DNA from: an uncultured Eubacteriales bacterium
GTDB taxonomy: Bacteria > Bacillota > Clostridia > Oscillospirales > Oscillospiraceae
Length of the DNA stretch: 64,000 nucleotides
Direction: 5' to 3'
NCBI GenBank assembly: GCA_900549475.1
Contig: UROF01000003.1
Location: 1-64,000 of the forward strand
Shown: positions 50,343 through 59,147 of the stretch, piece after piece
How positions within the stretch are numbered: position 1 is the stretch's first letter
Layout of the letters: each line of letters starts with the position of its first letter
The notes under the pieces: generated by a model
Databases searched by the model: none
Seen by the model: the letters and a program-made list of their open reading frames with translations, nothing else
What the model was told of the DNA's origin: nothing
Translations under genes and position numbers: made by a program

Positions 50343-50380
50343 ACCGGCCCTCCTCCTGCGGGGGGAGGGCCGGTCTTTAT
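50343..50380 (+). terminator. Intra-operon terminator/attenuator after the lipoprotein gene
   Basis: ACCGGCCCTCCTCC pairs with GGGGAGGGCCGGT (about 50343-50356 with 50362-50374), followed by CTTTATT. As the transporter genes follow directly without a visible promoter, partial read-through is expected. Confidence 0.8.
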
Positions 50381-50420
50381 TGCAGCGGAATGGGTGTAAG
50401 CAGTGAGGAGGAGGACTCTG

Positions 50421-51944
50421 GTGGGATATGCGGTAGAAATGCGGGAGATCAGCAAACGTTTTCCCGCAGTACTGGCAAATGATCGGGTTTCTCTCTGTGT
50501 GGAGAGCGGCACGATCCATGCAATTATCGGAGAAAACGGCGCGGGAAAGACCACGCTGATGAACATTCTCTATGGACTTTATCAGCCGGACGGCGGTGAG
50601 ATCCGGATCAAAGGGGAGCGGGTTGTCTTCCGCTCCGCTATGGACGCCATTCATCAGGGAATTGGCATGGTGCACCAGCACTTTATGCTGATTCCCCGTT
50701 TGTCTGTTGCGGACAACATTGTGCTGGGAGATGAGCCCCGGCGCCATTTCCGTTACGACAGACACCGGGCTGAGGAACAGGTGGCGGATGTATGCCGCAA
50801 TTACGGCATTACCGTTGACCCCAAGGCTCTGGTACAGGACATATCCCTCGGCATGCAGCAGCGGGTGGAGATCGTCAAGACCCTCTACCGCGGAGCGGAT
50901 GTCATTATTCTGGACGAGCCCACCGCTGTACTGACCCCCCAGGAGATCGACGACCTGGGTCTGGTGCTCAAGGGGCTGAAAGAACGCGGAAAAACGATCC
51001 TTATCATTACCCACAAGCTGGAGGAGGTAATGGACTTCAGCGACGAGATCACCGTTTTGCGGGCAGGGCGGCACGTTGTCACCGTGAAAAAGGAGGACAC
51101 CAACATCCCGGAGCTCACCGCCTATATGGTGGGCCGTGAAGTCCATCTGGGAGGACACAAGACCCAAGCGGATACCTCTGAGGTGATGCTGCAGCTCAGC
51201 CATGTGAGCTGCAAAGCAGAGGGGCGGCAGGCACTGCAGGACATCTCCTTCACCCTCCGAAGCGGTGAGATTCTGGGAATTGCCGGTATCGACGGCAGCG
51301 GACAGACAGAGCTGACTGAGGTGGTGGCCGGAATCCTGCCCTGTCAGGAAGGCAGTGTGACTTTCCGGGGGCGGGAAATTACCGGGGACTCCATTGCCAA
51401 GCGGAAGGCGGAGGGGATTGGGTTCATTGCTCAGGACCGCCACCGCCACGGTCTGATCCTCGACTTCTCTGTGGAGGAGAATCTGCTGCTGGGAATGCAG
51501 CGGCGCAGCGGATATATTACCAGGCGCTTCCTCCAGGACAGCCGAAAGATTCACGCCATGGCAGAGGAACGCATCCGTGATTTTGACATCCGCCCTCCCC
51601 TTCGTAGCAACCGCGCCAGCACCCTCAGCGGCGGTAACCAGCAAAAGATCATCGTAGCGCGGGAAATGGGAGCTATGCCCCATCTGATCGTAGCGGACCA
51701 GCCTACCCGGGGCGTGGATGTAGGAGCCATTGAGTTTATCCACAACACGCTGGTGGAGCACAGGAACCGGGGCGGCAGTGTGCTGCTGGCCTCCCTGGAG
51801 CTGGATGAGGTGCTGATGCTCAGCGACCGCATCGCAGTCATGTACAGCGGCCAATTGGTAGGAATTGTGGACGCCAAGAATGTCACCAGGGAGCAGATCG
51901 GTCTGATGATGGTGGGCCGACGCCCCGAGGAGGTAGAACCGTGA
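50421..51944 (+). CDS. Nucleoside ABC transporter ATPase (two ABC domains)
   Basis: A 507-residue protein with tandem ABC domains like NupA/RnsB and RbsA. Domain 1 has GENGAGKTTLMNIL and LGMQQRVEIVKTLYRGADVIILDEPTAVLTPQE; the signature is degenerate. Domain 2 has GIDGSGQTEL in place of a Walker A (Lys missing, so probably inactive) and LSGGNQQKIIVARE. AGGAGGAGG precedes GTG 50421; ATG 50439 is the alternative. Confidence 0.92.
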   Translation: MGYAVEMREISKRFPAVLANDRVSLCVESGTIHAIIGENGAGKTTLMNILYGLYQPDGGEIRIKGERVVFRSAMDAIHQGIGMVHQHFMLIPRLSVADNIVLGDEPRRHFRYDRHRAEEQVADVCRNYGITVDPKALVQDISLGMQQRVEIVKTLYRGADVIILDEPTAVLTPQEIDDLGLVLKGLKERGKTILIITHKLEEVMDFSDEITVLRAGRHVVTVKKEDTNIPELTAYMVGREVHLGGHKTQADTSEVMLQLSHVSCKAEGRQALQDISFTLRSGEILGIAGIDGSGQTELTEVVAGILPCQEGSVTFRGREITGDSIAKRKAEGIGFIAQDRHRHGLILDFSVEENLLLGMQRRSGYITRRFLQDSRKIHAMAEERIRDFDIRPPLRSNRASTLSGGNQQKIIVAREMGAMPHLIVADQPTRGVDVGAIEFIHNTLVEHRNRGGSVLLASLELDEVLMLSDRIAVMYSGQLVGIVDAKNVTREQIGLMMVGRRPEEVEP

Positions 51945-53014
51945 AACTGATCCTGAAAAAGCCTTCGCGGCGGACTGTCGTGGATGCCGCGATCCCTTTT
52001 CTCCTTCTTCTTCTGTCCTTTCTCTTCAGCTCCATTTGGATTCTGCTGATGGGGAAAAACCCGCTGGCTGCTTACGCATCTTTGTTGGAAGGGGCTTTCG
52101 GCTCTCCGGCAGCACTGGTGAACACTATCAAAAAATCGGTTCCCATTGCCTTCGCCTCCTTTGCCATCATCGTATCCATGAAGGGCAACTCCTTTAATAT
52201 CGGTGCGGAAGGCCAGCTGGCGCTGGGAGCTATTGGCGCTACCCTGGCCGGAGCACTGATCCCAGGACTGCCTGCCCCTCTCCATATTGCCGTATGCCTG
52301 CTGGCTGGGGCACTTTTCGGTATGCTCTATATCCTCTTCCCTGCGGTGATGCATGTGCGCCGGGGCGTGGATCTGCTGGTGATCCTGCTGCTGCTCAACA
52401 ATGTGGCAAGCTATATCCTCCAGTATTTCGTATTGGATCTTTTTAAATCGGACAATGCCCTGGTCCCCTCCTCACGGAAGATTCTGGAAACCGCAAAACT
52501 GCCCTACCTGATCGGGCCTCCCTACCGTATGACCATCGCCATTGTCTTTGTTCTGGTGACGGCAGTGATTCTGCAGTGGTATTTCTCCCGAACGGTGGCC
52601 GGATATGAAATGCGGGCAGTAGGTCTGAACCGGGCCGCAGCCTTCTATGCAGGAATCCCGGTAAAAAAGTATACCAGCCTTGCACTGCTCATCAGCGGCG
52701 CTCTGGCAGGTGTTGGAGGAGCCTTGGAGGTCCTGGGCAACTACCACTGTCTGTATACAGATTTTTCCCCTGGGTTTGGCTATGACGGTATCCCGGTGGC
52801 ATTGCTGTGTGGTTCCAACCCCATCCTCGCCGTGGTCGGCAGCATTGCTTTCGGTGCCCTGCGCAACGGCTCTTTGACTATGCAGGCCCGGGTAGGGATC
52901 TCTAATGAGATCATCTCCGTGATCCAGGGTTCCCTGATCCTCTTTGTGGCCAGCAACTACATTGTCCGCTATCTGCTCAACCGGCGGACGGGAAAGGAGA
53001 AGGCACATGGCTGA
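51941..53014 (+). CDS. Nucleoside ABC transporter permease 1
   Basis: A 357-residue BPD_transp_2-type permease with eight to ten helices; KGNSFNIGAEGQLALGAIGATLAG is the family signature. It forms the membrane channel with the next permease. Four-base overlap with the ATPase gene. Confidence 0.92.
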   Translation: MKLILKKPSRRTVVDAAIPFLLLLLSFLFSSIWILLMGKNPLAAYASLLEGAFGSPAALVNTIKKSVPIAFASFAIIVSMKGNSFNIGAEGQLALGAIGATLAGALIPGLPAPLHIAVCLLAGALFGMLYILFPAVMHVRRGVDLLVILLLLNNVASYILQYFVLDLFKSDNALVPSSRKILETAKLPYLIGPPYRMTIAIVFVLVTAVILQWYFSRTVAGYEMRAVGLNRAAAFYAGIPVKKYTSLALLISGALAGVGGALEVLGNYHCLYTDFSPGFGYDGIPVALLCGSNPILAVVGSIAFGALRNGSLTMQARVGISNEIISVIQGSLILFVASNYIVRYLLNRRTGKEKAHG

Positions 53015-53936
53015 GTCTCTGGTATTTGCATTTGTTTTGTCTGTGATCCGCCTGAGTGCCCCTATGTTCATTGCCGGTATGGGCAATATGTACTGTGAGC
53101 GGGTCGGTGTTCTGAACCTGGGAGCAGAAGGTATGATGGTCAGCGGCGCCTTTGCCGCTGTGCTGGGCTCGTATCTTACCGGCAATCCCTGGATCGGCGT
53201 GCTGTTCGGTATGCTGGCAGGTCTCCTCGCCGGTGGGATCCACGCCCTGGTGTGTGTGGAATTTGGCGGTATGCACGCCATCAGCGGCCTTGGTTTGACC
53301 ATGCTCTGCAACGGCATTGCCCGCTTCCTCTGCATCTCTATTTTCGGCTCCACCTATTCCCCCAATGTAACCGCCCTGCAGACAACGGATATTCTGGCAG
53401 GGATTCCGGTGGTGGGAGGATTTCTCTCCCAGCTCTCTCCGCTCATTTACATCGGTATCCTGCTGGGCGTAGGTTCCTGGTTTGTGATTTTCCGCACCAC
53501 TTACGGTCTGCGGGTCCAGGCAGTCGGTGATGATCCCAAAACGGTGGAGACAGCGGGTATCAATGTCTGGCGTCTACGGTACAGCGGCGTTCTGATCTGC
53601 GGCCTGCTGTGCGGCATTGCCGGGTCGTATATGTCCCTGGGACAATTGGACCGCTTCTTTGACGGAATGATCAGCGGCAAGGGCATGATGGCGGTAATTG
53701 CTGTAAAGATGGGTAAGTGGGCACCCGGCGGGATCTTAGGGACAGCTCTGCTTCTGGGCTTGTTCGACGCTCTGCAGATGAAGCTTCAGGTATCAAACAC
53801 CCTGGGCCTTTCTCCGGAACTGCTGGGGATGGTCCCCTACCTGGCAGGAATCGCGGTACTGTGTTTCCAGAGAGGCAAAAATGTCCGTCCCACTGCCCTG
53901 GATACCACTTATCTGCGCAACAAATATAAATTTTAA
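53007..53936 (+). CDS. Nucleoside ABC transporter permease 2
   Basis: A 309-residue permease of the same family (MYCERVGVLNLGAEGMMVSGAFAAV, then AVKMGKWAPGGILGTALLLGLFDALQ). GGAAAGGAG precedes ATG 53007, overlapping permease 1 by eight bases. The two permeases, double ATPase and BMP lipoprotein form a complete NupABC/RnsABCD-type importer. Confidence 0.92.
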   Translation: MAESLVFAFVLSVIRLSAPMFIAGMGNMYCERVGVLNLGAEGMMVSGAFAAVLGSYLTGNPWIGVLFGMLAGLLAGGIHALVCVEFGGMHAISGLGLTMLCNGIARFLCISIFGSTYSPNVTALQTTDILAGIPVVGGFLSQLSPLIYIGILLGVGSWFVIFRTTYGLRVQAVGDDPKTVETAGINVWRLRYSGVLICGLLCGIAGSYMSLGQLDRFFDGMISGKGMMAVIAVKMGKWAPGGILGTALLLGLFDALQMKLQVSNTLGLSPELLGMVPYLAGIAVLCFQRGKNVRPTALDTTYLRNKYKF

Positions 53937-54035
53937 CTGTTCGTTTCATCAGGCGTATACCACTGGTAATCTCCCCTGATATTGGGGACAAACAGCCTGC
54001 TTGCCAGCATTTATTTTCCAACAGTACTTGATCGT

Positions 54036-54070
54036 GCAAAAAAGAGATGGGCATAGCCCATCTCTTTTTC
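54036..54070. terminator. Bidirectional terminator
   Basis: AAAGAGATGGGC / GCCCATCTCTTT stem with an ATA loop and A/T runs on both sides, between the converging permease and TspO genes. Confidence 0.85.
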
Positions 54071-54077
54071 ATTATCC

Positions 54078-54554
54078 CTATCGGTTAAGCATCCACACAC
54101 CGAAATTCAAATAAGCCGCGAAGGTAACCCACAGGAAATAGGGCACCTGCAGCCAGGCGGCTACAGAATCTACCTTTCGGAACGCGAGGATCATCCACAG
54201 GATCAGCCCCCACAGCACCATCAGCCAAAGAAACGCAAATCTGAAACTCTGAAAGTTGAAGAAAATGATGCTCCAAAAGAAATTGAACGCCAGTTGTACG
54301 AAGAAAATTAACAAACTTCGGGCTCTGGCGTCAGACACCGGAGCAAGATAGATCCTGGCGGCACTGATCCCCATCAGCAGAAACAAAATGCCCCAGACGA
54401 TGGGAAATACAATTGCCGGCGGAGAGAGCGGCGGCTGTTCAATTACTTCGCTATAAATTTTCGAACCTCCTCTGGTCAAGAAACCGGAAAGCGCTCCTAC
54501 TGCCTCCACACCCAGAATCCAAAGTGCGTATGTTTTCCATGAAGATTTGTTCAT
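54078..54554 (-). CDS. TspO/MBR family membrane protein
   Basis: A 158-residue five-helix protein with the TspO core: PPLSPPAIVFPIVWGILFLLMGISAARIY, LAFNFFWSIIFF and the C-terminal VPYFLWVTFAAYLNFGVWMLN. TspO proteins bind tetrapyrroles and other ligands in the membrane; the role in Clostridia is unclear. AGGTGATGT precedes ATG 54554; ATG 54560 is possible. Confidence 0.9.
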   Translation of the reverse strand: MNKSSWKTYALWILGVEAVGALSGFLTRGGSKIYSEVIEQPPLSPPAIVFPIVWGILFLLMGISAARIYLAPVSDARARSLLIFFVQLAFNFFWSIIFFNFQSFRFAFLWLMVLWGLILWMILAFRKVDSVAAWLQVPYFLWVTFAAYLNFGVWMLNR

Positions 54555-54915
54555 ATACATCACCTGAGATAGGATATGATCCCACAACGGTGTCTATACC
54601 CTGAAACAAGCACTTACAAAACATATTTTCCTTATCTGAAAAAGATTATTGATAACGCATAGCCTAAATTGTGGCACGCAGAAGTTTTCCACTACCGTTT
54701 CCCTCTTCACACCGGCATTTGGGCACTTATATACACAGGCAAAAGCTAAAATAATTAGCAGCCAATTTTTAAATTTTATTTCATTTTACTTGTCCCTCTT
54801 TTTCTTTTTTACGACATAGTGTATTATATAGAGAAACGGCCATCCTTTCGCATACTACGTATCCACTTTTCTCGGCAAGAAGTTACTTTCTTTGATCAGC
54901 GGGAGGGAATTCAGT

Positions 54916-55563
54916 ATGAAAAATTCATCTTTTGCAATGGAGTGTGTCGTTACTTTGGTTTTACTGATGCAGCACTTCATATCTGATCTGTCGCCAGTAA
55001 CCAAGACAGCTCTCATGGCTTGTACCATTCTTATTTGGTTGATCACAGGGATCATACTGCTGGTAAAAAAAGATCGCAGGAAGCCTGTCGTCGTAACATA
55101 TATCATCATCGTCTGTGCGATTGTTGCTACGGTCTGCACCACTTTTGGCAAAGTAACATTGAAAGATCTCTTTATCGACAGCGAAGAGGAACATATTACC
55201 AGCGTATCTCTGCGCAGCAAGGATGGTACGCAAAACTGGACCTGGTATCCATCCGAAGAAGAGCCTGTTCTGGCTGAGGGAACCATCCCAACAATAAATG
55301 GGGGGAGCGCAGACGAGCTGCTGCGCGGCCTGGGGGAAATCTCTGCTCAAAATTACTGGCTGGGTCCCGCCGAATCAGAAGAGGAACTCACCGATATCGG
55401 TATCCACACATCAGGTGGGAATACCCTTTATATGTCTGAAAGAAGTGACGGTACCTTCTCTATCCATCCAAACAACGAGAAGTTTCTCCATGGAAAGTGG
55501 GTATTGAATGAGCCCCTCCATCATTACATCCCCTCCGCAGTTATGGAATATATCGCGCAATAG
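54916..55563 (+). CDS. Membrane protein of unknown function
   Basis: A 215-residue protein with three hydrophobic segments in the first 90 residues (VVTLVLLMQHFI, TALMACTILIWLITGIILLV, VVTYIIIVCAIVATVCTTFG). An extracytoplasmic or cytoplasmic domain follows (about 100-215) with VSLRSKDGTQNWTWYPSEEEP and SERSDGTFSIHPN. No family recognised. GGGAGG precedes ATG 54916. The 360 bp before it are AT-rich with no gene; a TATTAT at 54822-54827 may be its -10. Confidence 0.75.
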   Translation: MKNSSFAMECVVTLVLLMQHFISDLSPVTKTALMACTILIWLITGIILLVKKDRRKPVVVTYIIIVCAIVATVCTTFGKVTLKDLFIDSEEEHITSVSLRSKDGTQNWTWYPSEEEPVLAEGTIPTINGGSADELLRGLGEISAQNYWLGPAESEEELTDIGIHTSGGNTLYMSERSDGTFSIHPNNEKFLHGKWVLNEPLHHYIPSAVMEYIAQ

Positions 55564-55584
55564 CAGCAACATCTAAGCAGCAGC

Positions 55585-55629
55585 AAGGCCCTGTGCTGTC
55601 TCTCTCCGGGACAGCACATGGCCTTTTTC
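55585..55629 (+). terminator. Terminator after the membrane protein
   Basis: AAGGCC and TGTGCTGTC pair with GACAGCACA and GGCCTTTTT (about 55585-55627); it also faces the converging ogt gene. Confidence 0.85.
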
Positions 55630-56085
55630 TTACGATACGTGTCTCTCCAGTGTCAGCAGGTAAGCCTTCACCTCCAGGCCGCCGCCGTAACCCGTCAGGC
55701 TGCCGCCCGCGCCAATGACACGGTGACAAGGCACAATAATGGGGACCGGATTGTGATGATTGGCTGTTCCCACTGCGCGGCATGCCTTGGGCTTTCCGAT
55801 CCGCTCAGCGATCTCGCCATATGTGGCCGTCCCGCCATAGGGGATCTCCGCAAGAGCGGCCCACACTTTTTTCTGAAACTCTGTCCCCGTCAGGCGGACA
55901 GGAACCGCAAATTCCTTTCGCTCTCCGGCAAAATACTCCTTCAGCTCAGCCTCCGCCTGATCCAGTATTTGGTTGCTTCCAGGCAGTCCTGTCCGCTGAT
56001 CTCCAAACAGGATCGCTGTCAGCGCTCCGTCCTCTGCTCGTAATGTCAACAGCCCTACAGGGCTGTCGATCAGTCTTTCATACAC
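55630..56085 (-). CDS. ogt: Methylated-DNA-protein-cysteine methyltransferase
   Basis: A 151-residue suicide repair protein that removes methyl groups from O6-methylguanine. IVPCHRVIGAGGSLTGYGGG holds the acceptor cysteine in PCHRV; FQKKVWAALAEIPYGGTATYGEIA is the DNA-binding helix-turn-helix. No Ada-type regulatory domain. It lies 12 bp after the aldose-epimerase gene and is probably co-transcribed. Confidence 0.93.
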   Translation of the reverse strand: MYERLIDSPVGLLTLRAEDGALTAILFGDQRTGLPGSNQILDQAEAELKEYFAGERKEFAVPVRLTGTEFQKKVWAALAEIPYGGTATYGEIAERIGKPKACRAVGTANHHNPVPIIVPCHRVIGAGGSLTGYGGGLEVKAYLLTLERHVS

Positions 56086-56097
56086 CGTTTTTCCTCC

Positions 56098-56973
56098 TCA
56101 AAAAGTGGTGATTTTCCAAGGATTGATATATCGCTCCCCGGGCAGCAGAGCGACCAGATCACCCTGCTGAGTAAGCTCCTCCACCACATCCTGGCGGGCA
56201 GGCAGGCTCACCCAAGGCTCCAGGCATACAAACGGAGCTTCTTTCTCCGGCGTATGCCATACTCCCAGGTAATTCATTCGCGGGATCTCCAGAGTCACGC
56301 CCCGCTGTCCGCCTTTAGCGGACAAAGTGACCGTCTTATCCATGTGGTGCAGGATGATAGCATCATGGTCAAACAGGTCATGCCGCAACGGCAGCGTATC
56401 CCCGTTTGTCAGAGGAAATGCCGTCTCCCGGCCGCTGATCATATAGGCATCAGACAGCTCCACCCTGGCAGGAGAGCAGCGGTGGCCAAACGTCAGCGCA
56501 TAATCTGTAAAAGCAAAGCCGGGCTCCATCGGCACCCGGAAGCCAGGGTGCCCACCCAGCCCAAAATAAATGGTCTCCCTGTCACGGTTAATGACCTCAT
56601 ATGTAATCTCCACCGCCGGTCCTGTCAACATATAGCTGACGCTGAAGGAAAACGCCCAGGGGTAATTTTCTCGGCTCTCCGGGCTGTCGGTCATGGTAAA
56701 GGTGATACGATCCGGGCCATGGCTCTCCACTGTAAAGCGGGTGCGGTTGGCAAAGCCGTGGCGGCTCATAGGATAGCGGACGCCGTGGATCGTGCAGGCA
56801 TCCTCTGTAGAACGCCCCACATAAGGGAACAAATTGGGAGCCCGGTTGCGCCAGAAGGCGGCGTCACCGTTCCAAAGATACTCTGTACCATCACTGCCGG
56901 TGAGAGACATCATCTGTGCCCCCAGGTCGTCCACTGTCAATGTCAAATAGGGGTTTTGAATGGTATATACCAT
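56098..56973 (-). CDS. Aldose 1-epimerase family protein
   Basis: A 291-residue galactose-mutarotase-like protein: GRSTEDACTIHGVRYPMSRHGFANRTRF with the catalytic His, and YFGLGGHPGFRVPM and FVCLEPWVSLP nearby. It matches the LacX/YeaD-like branch, which interconverts anomers of sugars or hexose 6-phosphates in the cytoplasm. First of two genes with ogt. Confidence 0.9.
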   Translation of the reverse strand: MVYTIQNPYLTLTVDDLGAQMMSLTGSDGTEYLWNGDAAFWRNRAPNLFPYVGRSTEDACTIHGVRYPMSRHGFANRTRFTVESHGPDRITFTMTDSPESRENYPWAFSFSVSYMLTGPAVEITYEVINRDRETIYFGLGGHPGFRVPMEPGFAFTDYALTFGHRCSPARVELSDAYMISGRETAFPLTNGDTLPLRHDLFDHDAIILHHMDKTVTLSAKGGQRGVTLEIPRMNYLGVWHTPEKEAPFVCLEPWVSLPARQDVVEELTQQGDLVALLPGERYINPWKITTF

Positions 56974-57075
56974 AAAGCTGCCTCCTTCTAAAAAGACAGA
57001 CCGCCATAGCTCCAGTCCTCAGGTGGCTGCCTTCTATCTATCTCAGCGGGTCGGCCCGCTGTATGGATTTGTTTT

Positions 57076-57104
57076 ATGATACTAAATATCTTTAAAAAAA
57101 GCAA
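57076..57104 (-). promoter_or_regulatory. Promoter of the epimerase-ogt operon
   Basis: Minus strand TTGCTT (57104-57099), 17-bp spacer, TATCAT (57081-57076). Confidence 0.6.
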
Positions 57105-57182
57105 GAGACAGCAAAAATCCTGCAACCGCCCACAGGTCTTAGTATTGTCTGACCCTCACCCGCGTTCCATATCTCAGAAAAT

Positions 57183-57213
57183 AAAACAACCCAGGGCAAT
57201 AGCCCTGGGTTGC
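57183..57213 (-). terminator. Terminator after rplL
   Basis: GCAACCCAGGGC / GCCCTGGGTTGT stem (minus strand) followed by TTTTATTTTC. Confidence 0.9.
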
Positions 57214-57231
57214 AAAATGGACGATGAAAAC

Positions 57232-57606
57232 TTACTTCAGCTCGACCTTGGCACCGGCCTCTTCCAGCTTGGCCTTCAGAGCCTCGGCATCCTCCTTGGA
57301 CACGCCCTCCTTCAGAGCCTTGGGAGCGCCCTCGACAGCAGCCTTAGCCTCAGCCAGGCCCAGACCGGTGATCTCGCGGACAATCTTGATGACCTTGATC
57401 TTGGCAGCGGCATCAAAGCCGGTCAGGACCACGTCAAACTCAGTCTTCTCCTCAGCAGCGGGAGCAGCAGCGCCAGCAGCGGGAGCAGCCATAGCAGCGG
57501 CGGAAACACCGAACTCCTCCTCCAGAGCGTGAACCAGCTCACTCAGCTCCAGGACGGTCAGCGCCTTGATTTCTTCGATCATAGCAGTAACTTTCTCACT
57601 AGCCAT
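57232..57606 (-). CDS. rplL: Ribosomal protein L7/L12
   Basis: A 124-residue acidic ribosomal stalk protein: N-terminal dimerisation region (MIEEIKALTVLELSELVHALEEEFGV), Ala-rich hinge (about 36-54), and C-terminal factor-binding domain (EFDVVLTGFDAAAKIKVIKIVREITGLGLAEAKAAVE). Second gene of rplJ-rplL. Confidence 0.98.
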   Translation of the reverse strand: MASEKVTAMIEEIKALTVLELSELVHALEEEFGVSAAAMAAPAAGAAAPAAEEKTEFDVVLTGFDAAAKIKVIKIVREITGLGLAEAKAAVEGAPKALKEGVSKEDAEALKAKLEEAGAKVELK

Positions 57607-57661
57607 TGTTAGGTACCTCCTAATATTTTTTCAGTAAAAAGTAGTTGTGGATAGAAGCCGA

Positions 57662-58189
57662 TTACTCGGCAGCGGGAGCTTCCTCGGCGGGAGCACCCTG
57701 CTTCTCGGCGATCTGCTTGAGGACACAAGCCAGACCAGAAATGGGAGCCAGCATGGTACCCAGGACCTGGGCACGCAGGACGGGGATCGGGGGGATCTCC
57801 GCCAGAGCCATGACCTCGTTGAGAGGCATGACCTTGCCGTCCATGAAGCCGCCCTTGATGGTAAAGCGGTCACCCAGCTTCTTGGCGAAGTCATTGACGA
57901 TACGGGCAGGCGCCACGGGGTCATCGTTGCAGATGGCCAGAGAAGTGGTGCCGTTGAGCAGGTCGTCCAGCTCATTCATGCCGCAGTTGTTGACAGCAAA
58001 GCGCAGCAGGGTGTTCTTCACAACAGCGTACTCGACGTTGTTCTTGCGCAGCTCAGCACGCAGAGCGGTGTCCTCGGACACGGTGATGCCCTTGTAATCC
58101 ACCAGCACGCCAGCGGCGGCGCCCTGCAGCTTTTCCGTCAGAGAAGCAACGATGGCCTGCTTCTCGCTCAGAACTTTTGCGTTAGGCAT
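57662..58189 (-). CDS. rplJ: Ribosomal protein L10
   Basis: A 175-residue stalk-base protein (KQAIVASLTEKLQGAAAGVLVDYKGITVSEDTALRAELR, VVKNTLLRFA). Its helical C-terminus anchors L7/L12 dimers; an acidic Ala-rich tail follows. GGAGGTG precedes ATG 58189, and the longer frame to 58291 overlaps the leader. Expression is under the L10 leader. Confidence 0.97.
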   Translation of the reverse strand: MPNAKVLSEKQAIVASLTEKLQGAAAGVLVDYKGITVSEDTALRAELRKNNVEYAVVKNTLLRFAVNNCGMNELDDLLNGTTSLAICNDDPVAPARIVNDFAKKLGDRFTIKGGFMDGKVMPLNEVMALAEIPPIPVLRAQVLGTMLAPISGLACVLKQIAEKQGAPAEEAPAAE

Positions 58190-58235
58190 TCTTGTTTTCA
58201 CCTCCATTAGATTTGCGGGGACGTTGGTGCGTTCA

Positions 58236-58280
58236 AGAAAAAGGAAACAGTCCTTGTGTCCGCAAAGACACAAGGACTGT
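58236..58280 (-). terminator. Attenuator hairpin in the rplJ leader
   Basis: A 14-bp perfect stem (58247-58260 with 58267-58280) followed on the minus strand by TTCCTTTTTC, between the L10-binding element and rplJ. Confidence 0.85.
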
Positions 58281-58297
58281 AAGCAAATCATATCGAT

Positions 58298-58347
58298 CGG
58301 CTATCCTCGGCAGGATTTATGGGCAAACCCACCTGCTGTCTTTGGAA
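58298..58347 (-). promoter_or_regulatory. Ribosomal protein L10 leader
   Basis: The transcript begins with the conserved pairing block CCAAAGACAGCAGGTGG ... CCTGCCGAGGATAGCC, the known Firmicute L10 leader (from memory RF00557), a kink-turn RNA bound by L10(L12)4. It precedes the attenuator, so free L10 should stop its own operon. Confidence 0.9.
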
Positions 58348-58357
58348 CGCATCAAGT

Positions 58358-58386
58358 ATTATATTTAAGTACTCGACATTTGTCAA
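58358..58386 (-). promoter_or_regulatory. Consensus promoter of rplJL
   Basis: Minus strand TTGACA (58386-58381), 17-bp spacer, TATAAT (58363-58358): a perfect sigma-A promoter. It also contains GACAAATGTC, the same 10-mer as the Crp/Fnr-type sites at 46.9 and 47.7 kb. Confidence 0.92.
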
Positions 58387-58440
58387 TACTTAAATATCAA
58401 ATTTGTAGGAAAATTTTCCTATTTTGGCTTCTGCCGGCTC

Positions 58441-59133
58441 TTAGATGAGCTTCGCGGTGCTCAGCTTGATGCCAGGGCCCATGGTGGAGGCGGTGACACA
58501 GCTGCGGATATACTGGCCCTTGGCAGCGGCGGGCTTAGCTTTGACAATAGCGCCCATGAGAGCGTTGAAGTTGTCATTGAGCTTCTCAGCGCCGAAGGAA
58601 ACCTTGCCGATGGGGCAGTGGATGATGTTGGTCTTGTCCAGACGGTACTCGACCTTACCGGCCTTGACTTCCTGCACGGCCTTAGCCACGTCGGGAGTAA
58701 CAGTGCCGGCCTTGGGGGAGGGCATCAGGCCCTTGGGGCCCAGAACCTTACCCAGACGGCCTACAACGCCCATCATATCGGGGCTGGCCACGACTACATC
58801 GAAATCGAACCAGTTTTCCTTCTGGATCTTCTCGACCATATCCATATCGCCGACGAAATCAGCACCGGCAGCCCGGGCAGCGTCAGCCTTGTCGCCCTTG
58901 GCAAAGACCAGCACGCGGGCGGTCTTACCAGTACCGTGGGGCAGGACGATGGCGCCGCGGACCTGCTGGTCAGCGTGACGGGAATCGACACCCAGCTTTA
59001 CATGCAGCTCAACAGTCTCGTCGAACTTAGCGGAAGCGGTCTTGCAGATGATCTCAAAGGCCTCCTTGGAATCATACAGGGTAGCCTTGTCGATCTGCTT
59101 GGCGCTGGTCTGATATTTCTTACCTCTAAACAT
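58441..59133 (-). CDS. rplA: Ribosomal protein L1
   Basis: A 230-residue L1-stalk protein (SAKFDETVELHVKLGVDSRHADQQVRGAIVLPHGTGK, GKVLGPKGLMPSPKAGTVT). It follows rplK after 14 bp. No terminator is visible before the rplJL promoter. Confidence 0.98.
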   Translation of the reverse strand: MFRGKKYQTSAKQIDKATLYDSKEAFEIICKTASAKFDETVELHVKLGVDSRHADQQVRGAIVLPHGTGKTARVLVFAKGDKADAARAAGADFVGDMDMVEKIQKENWFDFDVVVASPDMMGVVGRLGKVLGPKGLMPSPKAGTVTPDVAKAVQEVKAGKVEYRLDKTNIIHCPIGKVSFGAEKLNDNFNALMGAIVKAKPAAAKGQYIRSCVTASTMGPGIKLSTAKLI

Positions 59134-59147
59134 CTCTTATGCCCTCC

